Shown here one piece after another: positions 4,868-10,576 of a DNA stretch of 24,119 bases (position 1 is the first letter of the stretch; every line of letters starts with the position of its first letter). The notes beneath the pieces were generated by a model. That model worked only from the letters and a program-made list of their open reading frames with translations. It was not told the origin of the DNA and ran no database searches. The stretch comes from a virus, in IMG/VR virus record IMGVR_UViG_3300050021_000236, positions 1-24,119 of that record; one strand, written 5' to 3'. The position numbers and the translations under genes were made by a program.

Positions 4868-6520
4868 CTAAACTGTTACAGCCGCGGCACCAGCGTGCCA
4901 TTTCCCGCCGCAGAGAGTTACAACTGTGCGCTGCCCGTTCGGGTAGAGGACAACATGCGAGTGTGTCCAGGCAGATGGGCCAACCGTATAGCCCCAGTCA
5001 GCAGTCAACTTTGTTGATGTGCCGGCAACGTACAGCCCGTGATAGATTCCAGCCACGTGCGTGTGCCCAGTTGTTGCTTTCGTGCCGATCTTGCTCAAGT
5101 TGCCAGGAGCACCGTACACACCATTCGGGCCGAGGTTTCCGTGCATCCCACATTCAACCCCACAGACAGTGAACGGCTCATCCGGTAGCAGGAATTTTGC
5201 CGCGCCGGGCTTCATGCCGCCATCCACTTCAAAAATATGCTGCATCAAGTTGACGTTCTTCGGCAACTTGCCGCTGCGCATTTCTGCATACATGAAAGCT
5301 TGCAGCCGCAAAAAGAATTCTGCGTTGCCCGGATCCTTGCGGTAGTCGAAATCTTGCAGCCACTGCCTGAACCATCGGCGGTCGTGATTCGCGTCCGGCA
5401 GGATAGTCTGGCACCACTCACGCAAGTAAGACTCAAGCACAACTTTCGTGCGCTTGACTTCCTCAGTTACTTTCTGCAAGCCATTCAGCCATGTTTCAAA
5501 CTGCTCGTGATTGTCTTTGTGCTTGCGCGTGTGAGGATTGATTGATGCACCCTCCATCGCATCGTGCAGAAACTGAAACTTCGGATGCAGAGTATCGAGC
5601 ATGTCAAGAGAGGATGCAGTGCACACCGGATCAATCTTTGTTGCGTGCAAGTCTCCCCAGGTGATAGCTTCAACATAACAGCCCATAGAAATAACTTTGC
5701 CATTCTCTACGAGCACATTCAAGTCCTGAATGCTATGCCCGTTCTTGCGAGCAGCTACTTGCCGCACCCACCAGTTTCCCTTGCTGTCAACTTCAGCAAC
5801 AATGCAAGCGTACCGATGATGGTGCTCAGCCTTCAAGCCAGCTTTCTTCTGAACATAATTCATGAGAGTGACGCAGCCTGTCGTGTACAGCAGCTTAACA
5901 GGAGTGGCGGCAGTCGTCGCAACGGAGCGCATCTCGACTTTCGTATGCGGGAAAATCACACTCGACGGACCGACATAGGTTTCAAGTCCGGAAAGAGGAC
6001 TCTGTTCAGTCGGCTGAATGTTCATTTCGCCGCACCATGTAAGTCCGGGTGCGAGTTCGACGCGCTCATCACTGAAGTACGGCTTCAACCGCTCGTCAAA
6101 CCACAGCGAGTTCTCAGCGGCTTTTGCTTTGCCGCGCTTGACTGCGAGCTTGCCGTAGTGGTTCTGGTTGTAGGAGAAAGTGCCGACCATGATTCTTGCG
6201 TCGTAGAACTCAGCAAGAGCAAGCACGTTTTCCCAGAAGTCTTCGTGCACGAGCGTATTGTTCTGCGCTGCTGTCAGAATGTAACGCTTAATATTCTCAC
6301 CGCGTGGCAGTGATAACCTGTTTTCTTTTGTGCCACTGATCTTGCCGCCGGCTAGCGGCTTCTTTCCAGCTCCAGCATTCCTCAAATGATGGCGAATTGT
6401 GCTCCTCTGCAAGTTGAGTTCGTTAGCCACAGCAGAGATATTTCCGCCGTGCTTCTCGAAACATGAGACAACTTTCTTTTGCTGCTCAACGCCGTGCAAC
6501 TTTTGTTCAGCGCCAGCCAT
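4868..6520 (-). CDS. T5 A1-like HTH/metallophosphoesterase protein, 550 aa
   Basis: Residues 14-46 form a helix-turn-helix (NISAVANELNLQRSTIRHHL). The rest carries calcineurin-type metallophosphoesterase signatures in order: a possible first metal site at D107, GDLHA (289-293), NHDRR (378-382), GMHG (458-461) and GHTHVAG (485-491). The length is close to the A1 protein of phage T5, an early protein needed for host DNA degradation and take-over, and the domain arrangement fits the wider A1-like phage family. I infer a metal-dependent nuclease or phosphoesterase with a DNA-binding N-terminus acting early in infection. A transcription-regulator-only role is the main alternative. AAGAAAGG lies upstream of the ATG. 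It precedes recA and the deoxyribonucleotidase in the same orientation, a sensible grouping for breaking down host DNA. Confidence 0.68.
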   Translation of the reverse strand: MAGAEQKLHGVEQQKKVVSCFEKHGGNISAVANELNLQRSTIRHHLRNAGAGKKPLAGGKISGTKENRLSLPRGENIKRYILTAAQNNTLVHEDFWENVLALAEFYDARIMVGTFSYNQNHYGKLAVKRGKAKAAENSLWFDERLKPYFSDERVELAPGLTWCGEMNIQPTEQSPLSGLETYVGPSSVIFPHTKVEMRSVATTAATPVKLLYTTGCVTLMNYVQKKAGLKAEHHHRYACIVAEVDSKGNWWVRQVAARKNGHSIQDLNVLVENGKVISMGCYVEAITWGDLHATKIDPVCTASSLDMLDTLHPKFQFLHDAMEGASINPHTRKHKDNHEQFETWLNGLQKVTEEVKRTKVVLESYLREWCQTILPDANHDRRWFRQWLQDFDYRKDPGNAEFFLRLQAFMYAEMRSGKLPKNVNLMQHIFEVDGGMKPGAAKFLLPDEPFTVCGVECGMHGNLGPNGVYGAPGNLSKIGTKATTGHTHVAGIYHGLYVAGTSTKLTADWGYTVGPSAWTHSHVVLYPNGQRTVVTLCGGKWHAGAAAVTV

Positions 6521-6545
6521 GTGATGATTGCCTTTCTTAGAAAAG

Positions 6546-7322
6546 TTACAAACCGAGAGTGTGTGCGTACAGACCGCCGAGAAATCCGACGATGAATCCG
6601 CGCTTGAACCACTTGAAATTATTCTTCTTGGCGTCTGCCTTGACTTGATTCAGGTCCGCAGTGCACTTTGCACCATCGGCGACGCGCGCCGCATTCAAAT
6701 CTGTGATGACTCCGCCTTGCTTGAAGATGACGCCGTTTGCGTTGTCGAGTGAGGTTTGTGTGTTTTGCGCAATCGTAGTCTCATCTTTCAGATTAGCCTG
6801 AAGCACAGGCACGAGTTCAAGAGTCTGAGCAACTGCAACAGAAGCATTGCGGCCGAGGCGCACATTGTCACCATCAATAGTGACTTCTGCCGGCGGCGCA
6901 CCGGAGAGTGTTGCGATCTTCTGTGCGATAGCCGTTGGAGGCAGCGTTGCATCAGTCTTCTGCTGCACGATGACAGTTGCCTGCCGCGAAGAGATTGCAG
7001 CCGCTAGAGATGCATTCTCTTGTGCAAGCAATGCATTAGTTGCATTCTTCTCTGCAAGAGCTTGCTGGAGAATGGCCATGCTCTGTGCTGCCGTCTTGTC
7101 TACATCAGCAGCGTGAGCATCGGCGATTGCCGCCCGTGTGTCTGCGGCTGCTGCTGCTTGATCAAAGTATTTTTGAATTCCCCAAGCACTCAGCGCAATA
7201 ACCATCACAACGATGACTATGCGCTCATGCGCCAGGAGCCATGCCCAGCCTTCAGAAGCTGTTGCGATCTTTGTTAATGTTACGACTGGAACAGACGGCT
7301 GCGGTATTGCGGTAGTGCTCAT
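6546..7322 (-). CDS. Coiled-coil membrane protein, 258 aa
   Basis: A short polar, proline-rich N-terminus is followed by a membrane helix (about 34-49, RIVIVVMVIALSAWGI). Next comes a long Ala/Gln-rich coiled coil (about 52-125) and a small beta segment (about 138-160, PPAEVTIDGDNVRLG). A second helical stretch (165-235) leads to a C-terminal hydrophobic end after FKWFKRG (FIVGFLGGLYAHTLGL). No family is recognised. The architecture would suit an inner-membrane protein spanning part of the periplasm, such as a lysis accessory or exclusion protein, but there is no Rz-like signature, so this is only a possibility. It has its own good promoter just upstream (7340-7369) and an AGAGGG ribosome binding site. 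Confidence 0.6.
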   Translation of the reverse strand: MSTTAIPQPSVPVVTLTKIATASEGWAWLLAHERIVIVVMVIALSAWGIQKYFDQAAAAADTRAAIADAHAADVDKTAAQSMAILQQALAEKNATNALLAQENASLAAAISSRQATVIVQQKTDATLPPTAIAQKIATLSGAPPAEVTIDGDNVRLGRNASVAVAQTLELVPVLQANLKDETTIAQNTQTSLDNANGVIFKQGGVITDLNAARVADGAKCTADLNQVKADAKKNNFKWFKRGFIVGFLGGLYAHTLGL

Positions 7323-7339
7323 AATTTTCCCTCTGCTTC

Positions 7340-7369
7340 ATTCTACAGCAAGCATGTTCCTGCTGTCAA
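7340..7369 (-). promoter_or_regulatory. Sigma70-type leftward promoter before the 258-aa gene
   Basis: On the minus strand, a consensus -35 TTGACA (7369-7364) is separated by an 18-bp spacer from TAGAAT (7345-7340). It sits in the only gap between the protease gene and the 258-aa gene, with the -35 overlapping the protease stop. It lacks the GTTACT box of P1-P3, so it is probably read by unmodified host polymerase. It would start transcription of the block that ends at 2556. Confidence 0.6.
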
Positions 7370-8292
7370 ACAACAGGACCGTTGCGAACTGCCGAATAGA
7401 CTGAAGAGCAAACAGTCTTCAGCAGCCGTGCAGCGTACAGAACAGTGCAGCCGATGCAGCAAAGAACACTCTTCACAGTTTTTACAACTGGTGGCACGAT
7501 GTAAATAAGGAGAGCAACAGACAGCAAAAACACAAGAAAATCAGGGAAGCTTTTAACAGGTGCTACTTGTACCTTGCCTTTTTCTTCTTGGAGCACAACA
7601 ACAACAGGATCGGTAGTCGGACTCGGACTGTAAACAAACGTACCATGACCGTCTGCCTGTGCAAGCTGTTCCGGAGTGAAAGTGATCGGATACACACCGG
7701 CAAACATGCCGTAGTAGATGCCATATGTCAGCACACCGCAGAGCCTGCCGTCTTCACCATAGATTCCGCTTCCAGAATCACCACCGACAACAGGACCTGA
7801 CAACATCATGAACGGAGAAGAAACGTCAATATCTTGTGTCTGGTCAACAGGAATGAATTCTCCTGTCACATAGCCCTCTCTGTACTGATCGGCCATCAGC
7901 CCTGGGTTTCCCCACAAATAATAGTGCTCTCCGCTGTGCAGGGATTTAGCAGAAAGGTTAAGCTTGACAAAATTCTTGAATGTGACGCTAGGAATCACAA
8001 GCAGCATGTGATCCTGGTGGTCCATAATCTTTTCAGAAACTGTGAGCGGGTGAACAAACGGTCGAAGAGTCTGATCTAAGTACAGAACTCCGCCTGCAAT
8101 GTCGCAGTGCTTCGCTGTCAGCAGAACATGTTCGCCAACAGCTGTAGCCGAGCATCCGGCGTCTTCGGAAGCTTTCTGATCGATCATTATGATCGTGTGT
8201 GCCGCTTTGTGCTGCTCGATTTTCAGAGCAGTCGGCAGAGCAAAGAGTGGAAGTGCAGAGAGAAACAGCAGTGCAGCAAGGACCGTCTTCAT
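7366..8292 (-). CDS. Secreted trypsin-like serine protease with C-terminal membrane segments
   Basis: A cleavable-looking signal peptide (MKTVLAALLFLSALPLFALP) is followed by a chymotrypsin-fold domain with the full triad: H62 (LLTAKHC), D94 (DHQDHML) and S173 (GGDSGSGIYG). C47 and C63 can form the disulfide that flanks the histidine in this fold. After a linker rich in P, T and V (about 220-248), two hydrophobic stretches (about 251-270 and 274-292, the second Cys-containing) should tether the protein to the membrane. The catalytic domain is thus probably periplasmic or extracytoplasmic. Such a protease is uncommon among tailed phages; possible targets are host envelope proteins, a receptor or phage proteins, none of which is indicated by sequence. 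It ends inside the promoter of the next gene. Confidence 0.8.
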   Translation of the reverse strand: MKTVLAALLFLSALPLFALPTALKIEQHKAAHTIIMIDQKASEDAGCSATAVGEHVLLTAKHCDIAGGVLYLDQTLRPFVHPLTVSEKIMDHQDHMLLVIPSVTFKNFVKLNLSAKSLHSGEHYYLWGNPGLMADQYREGYVTGEFIPVDQTQDIDVSSPFMMLSGPVVGGDSGSGIYGEDGRLCGVLTYGIYYGMFAGVYPITFTPEQLAQADGHGTFVYSPSPTTDPVVVVLQEEKGKVQVAPVKSFPDFLVFLLSVALLIYIVPPVVKTVKSVLCCIGCTVLYAARLLKTVCSSVYSAVRNGPVV

Positions 8293-8367
8293 GACTTTTT
8301 CCTGACGCGTATTCAGAGCGTTCCGCGGTTAGATTTTCCGGTGCGCTCTCGCGCTCCTCTGCTCCGG

Positions 8368-8652
8368 TCAAAGTGATGCAAGAATCTGAAGTGCTTTATC
8401 GACACTGTTCACAATGTGAACAGGTGCTTGTGCTGTATTATGCCACTCCTGCTCGTCATTTGTCAAGCGCTGCTTAGAAAGCGGATTTTTTCCATCCTTA
8501 ATTTCTATGCAAAACCATGTACCACGGAATCCAACAAGCAAGTCCGGACATCCGCCCCCAACAGATGCCAGAGATTGAACTGTCGCACCGGCCGCCCTCA
8601 GCGCAGACACAATATCGTTGTGATTAGCGTCTAATCTCGGATGCGCTCGCAT
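8368..8652 (-). CDS. VRR-NUC domain nuclease, 94 aa
   Basis: A stand-alone PD-(D/E)XK nuclease of VRR-NUC type. An N-terminal helix (NDIVSALRAAGATV) is followed by the conserved GGGCPDLLVGFRG segment (P36-D37) and IEIKDGKNPLS (E50-I-K52), the catalytic core. A later glutamate in LTNDEQEW and VHIVNSVDKALQIL complete the fold. Small phage members are proposed to be Holliday-junction-type or other structure-specific nucleases. It starts 2 bases after the preceding gene (stop at 8655), so it is co-transcribed with that membrane-associated protein. The following 75 bases (8293-8367) hold only the ribosome binding region of the protease gene. Confidence 0.8.
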   Translation of the reverse strand: MRAHPRLDANHNDIVSALRAAGATVQSLASVGGGCPDLLVGFRGTWFCIEIKDGKNPLSKQRLTNDEQEWHNTAQAPVHIVNSVDKALQILASL

Positions 8653-8654
8653 GA

Positions 8655-9011
8655 TTATTTGTGAAGAGAAACAACAGTTTGGATGTGCCCAGCAATCCGA
8701 TTGAAATAAATTCCGAGAGCTGTACCCTCAAGAGTGATAACAGCAGCCGCGCCAGCAGCCCATGCTTTTGAAGCCTTGCGCCATGTTTCAAGGGATCCGA
8801 TTCGAGAATCAGTTTTTTCTTTACAGAGCACGCACTCTTTAGCGCGCTCAGTAGATGCCTCAAGCATGTGCGTAAGCATCCCTTTTTGACCAGCATCACC
8901 GAATAGTCGGGCGCTCATGTCTTTTTGAGACTGAGCTATTGTTGCGAGTGATTCAGTGATTTTCAAATCACGGTCATACTGAGCACTAATGAAATCGTTC
9001 AATTCAGACAT
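8655..9011 (-). CDS. Helical protein with one membrane segment, 118 aa
   Basis: Residues 1-75 are helical and charged and contain a C-x2-C (CVLCKEKTDSR). A hydrophobic segment follows at about 81-103 (KAWAAGAAAVITLEGTALGI). The protein ends with a short polar tail. The layout, a long N-terminal helix plus a C-terminal membrane anchor, resembles haemolysin XhlA/holin-accessory-type phage proteins, but no family match is certain. The start has GAGGGCAAG upstream. It precedes the VRR-NUC gene and follows the IS-derived element at 9131-9390. Confidence 0.55.
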   Translation of the reverse strand: MSELNDFISAQYDRDLKITESLATIAQSQKDMSARLFGDAGQKGMLTHMLEASTERAKECVLCKEKTDSRIGSLETWRKASKAWAAGAAAVITLEGTALGIYFNRIAGHIQTVVSLHK

Positions 9012-9186
9012 CTTGCCCTCTCATGTAGCACCACCTTCACCGGGTAGAGAGTGAAAGCTTGCGCCTGGAATATCAATTCTAGTCAATATATCACGAATCT
9101 GTGACGGGTTACCGGAAAAACGGCGTAAAGCCCCTGCCTTTAGGCATGGGGATATAAGGCGTATTCCGCCGCAAGGCGGAAAGTGT

Positions 9187-9215
9187 TTGCACTTCGCACA
9201 AAATCGTGATACTAT
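9187..9215 (+). promoter_or_regulatory. Promoter inside the IS605-derived element
   Basis: A -35 TTGCAC (9187-9192), a 17-bp spacer and a -10 TACTAT (9210-9215) lie just upstream of the structured region. It is correctly placed to transcribe an omega-RNA-like transcript beginning near 9222 and running into the right end of the element. Confidence 0.45.
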
Positions 9216-9221
9216 TGTTGC

Positions 9222-9390
9222 GTGGTGAGGCGAAAACCAAGCCAAGCCTAAGCAAATGTTGCACCGAACTAAACCTCGCGGCGGGGCACGCCGAGAGGAT
9301 AAACGCTTGCGGACAGTGTGTCAGTCTGGCGAAAGCCAGCAACGCTGGTTGAACCAAGAATCCCCCGCCTTTAGGCGTGGGGAGTGTCAA
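9222..9390 (+). ncRNA. Omega-RNA-like (TnpB guide scaffold) RNA
   Basis: The stretch folds locally: CCTC-GC-GGCG...CGCC-GA-GAGG (around 9278-9301), CTGGC-GAAA-GCCAG (around 9328-9341) and the terminal hairpin 9362-9382 ending GTGTCAA. The order of these helices, the GTTGCACCGAACTAAACC-type segment before the first one and the right-end hairpin are features of reRNA/omega-RNA scaffolds of IS605-group TnpB. In that system the guide is the flanking sequence directly after the right end, here starting at 9391 (GCCTTGCTCAGCACCATGTC). No TnpB is encoded nearby, so any activity would need a TnpB supplied by the host or another element. The 5' end is estimated from the promoter. Confidence 0.52.
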
Positions 9391-9809
9391 GCCTTGCTCA
9401 GCACCATGTCCCCTATAGTTGAGCTGCACTGGCTCCGGTCCATCCGCTTTGTGACTGTCGGCGTCAGACCGTTTGCCCGCTGCATCCGCTTTGTAACCTT
9501 GAACTGCTCGCGTTGCTTCTCGGCTCTCTTCTCAGCCATCACTTTTGCCGGTGCGATCTTGATCGTCTCGCCAACACTTTTTAGGCACATCTCTATAAAC
9601 GGCGCAAGTATCGAGCGGTCAAGCAAAATGAGCGCACTTGAGTTGTGCTTCTCGCTGACGCTAATCGAGATATGGTCGTGCGGCACGTCCAAGCCGATTG
9701 CCGCATAAAGTTTGTCACTCAGTTCTTGTGGTGTGGTTGTGCTCAAGCAGGTGCAGAACAAAACAACTGGGGCTGTACTTCTGATTCGCATTCCGATTTC
9801 TTCGTTCAC
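9387..9809 (-). CDS. Hypothetical protein, about 140 aa, 3' end altered by the IS-derived element
   Basis: Start chosen at GTG 9809, which has GGGGAG 6 bases upstream and lies 16 bases after the XF1762-like gene. An upstream ATG (9899) would overlap that gene by 74 bases. The product has a beta-rich first half (STAPVVLFCTCLS, DHISISVSEKHNSSALILL) and a charged C-terminal helix (KVMAEKRAEKQREQF), ending in SKA. The TGA stop (9389-9387) lies in the terminal GTGTCAA of the IS605-derived element, so the C-terminus may have been cut short by its insertion. No family is recognised. Confidence 0.5.
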   Translation of the reverse strand: MNEEIGMRIRSTAPVVLFCTCLSTTTPQELSDKLYAAIGLDVPHDHISISVSEKHNSSALILLDRSILAPFIEMCLKSVGETIKIAPAKVMAEKRAEKQREQFKVTKRMQRANGLTPTVTKRMDRSQCSSTIGDMVLSKA

Positions 9810-9825
9810 TGTTTTCTCCCCGGCT

Positions 9826-10278
9826 TCATGTAAGTTCCTTTCCCCACCGCTGCTTACGGCATTGGGGCTGGTCTTGTCTGCGATTCGGCTTTGATTCACT
9901 CGTCCAGTCCCCGCCGCCGCTTTCTTGCTCGAACTTCCATCCTGCCGCCTTCAATGATGTGCCTGGTTCGGAGTCAAGAATAAAGGTCTGGATGCGCTTG
10001 TAGCCAAGTTCCTTGCCGATGCGAGCTGCTGCCGCGTAGAGGGCAGAGCAAGCGTTCTTTGTCCCATCTGTGACCAATCGCGTGACCTCCAACACGGTCC
10101 TCTGGTCAGTCAATCTCGCCGTAGGTCTGCCCACAGATGCCCCGCCGACCGTCTTTCCACCCAACTCCACGCCCACAGAAAATCGATGCCCCTGCACGGG
10201 CTTGTGATGGCGATGCAGACGCGCCACCAACTCATTCAGGTCGCGTAACTCAAGCGGGATTATTTTCAAGGTACTCAT
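9826..10278 (-). CDS. XF1762 family, GNAT-like protein, 150 aa
   Basis: Typical family features: an N-terminal ELRDLNELVARLHRHHKPV helix, a beta strand FSVGVELGGKTVGGASVGRP, VLEVTRLVTDGTKNACSALY, then LGYKRIQTFILDSEPGTSLKAAGWKF and a basic C-terminal tail rich in Q and R. This family is distantly related to GNAT acetyltransferases and is common in phages and prophages. Its substrate is unknown; the acetyl-CoA pyrophosphate loop is not a canonical Q/RxxGxG/A. It lies between the small 86-aa gene and the hypothetical at 9387, all leftward, downstream of the tail fibre gene, in a position phages use for accessory genes. Confidence 0.8.
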   Translation of the reverse strand: MSTLKIIPLELRDLNELVARLHRHHKPVQGHRFSVGVELGGKTVGGASVGRPTARLTDQRTVLEVTRLVTDGTKNACSALYAAAARIGKELGYKRIQTFILDSEPGTSLKAAGWKFEQESGGGDWTSESKPNRRQDQPQCRKQRWGKELT

Positions 10279-10305
10279 GTATTAGGCGAGCCTGGGTGAG
10301 TTGGG

Positions 10306-10566
10306 TTAACTTTTTTGAGTGCTAGTGCTCATCTTAATGAAAAAGTCTTTGGCTGCTTCCCGCTTGTGATACTGTCCTCGCACATGTGCATGGCGACTGT
10401 CCAGCCATGCTTGCAGGTCTGCCTCTGTGTGCTCTCCACTCACTTCAAAAGTGTGCACGGAGTCTGTGCTCTCATCACCACAGCACCGCAGAGTCACGGC
10501 AACAAGCGTGTTGGCGATGTGCTCAACTTTTATAACTTCAACAGCAATTTCAATTTTGTTTTCCAT
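10306..10566 (-). CDS. Hypothetical protein, 86 aa
   Basis: A small soluble acidic-to-neutral protein. A beta-rich N-terminal half (MENKIEIAVEVIKVEHIANTL, VAVTLRCC) is followed by VHTFEVSG and a helix ending in HHK-type basic residues (WLDSRHAHVRGQYHKREAAK). GGAGG lies upstream of the ATG. It starts 10 bases after the fibre-like gene, so it is probably read from the tail transcript. No family is recognised. Confidence 0.55.
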   Translation of the reverse strand: MENKIEIAVEVIKVEHIANTLVAVTLRCCGDESTDSVHTFEVSGEHTEADLQAWLDSRHAHVRGQYHKREAAKDFFIKMSTSTQKS

Positions 10567-10576
10567 AATCCCTCCG

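Larger units (their letters stand above)
9131..9390 (+). mobile_element. Non-autonomous IS200/IS605-derived element (no transposase)
   Basis: Both ends carry near-identical hairpins with a TTTA loop and a bulged T: CCCC-TGCC-TTTA-GGCA-T-GGGG (9131-9151) and CCCC-CGCC-TTTA-GGCG-T-GGGG (9362-9382). The right hairpin is followed by GGAGTGTCAA, a typical end of IS605-group/TnpB elements. Between them are a perfect TTCCGCC-GCAA-GGCGGAA hairpin (9164-9181), a promoter and a structured RNA-like stretch. There is room for neither tnpA nor tnpB, and no long coding frame makes sense inside. I interpret it as an internally deleted or palindrome-associated derivative; exact cleavage sites are not certain. 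It fills the 9012-9386 gap between genes; 9012-9130 holds nothing else that I recognise. Confidence 0.68.

Noticed and set aside
5564-6313. Long plus-strand 249-codon frame
   Set aside because: Antisense to the well-supported A1-like gene; no domain and no start context.
8033-8371. 112-codon minus-strand frame
   Set aside because: Overlaps the signal-peptide end of the protease gene in another frame; no recognisable product.
9021-9245. Minus-strand 74-codon frame
   Set aside because: It runs through the left hairpin and promoter of the IS605-derived element, with composition dictated by those structures; no family resemblance.
9256-9708. Plus-strand 150-codon frame
   Set aside because: It crosses the element's right end and lies antisense to the gene at 9387-9809; explained by both.
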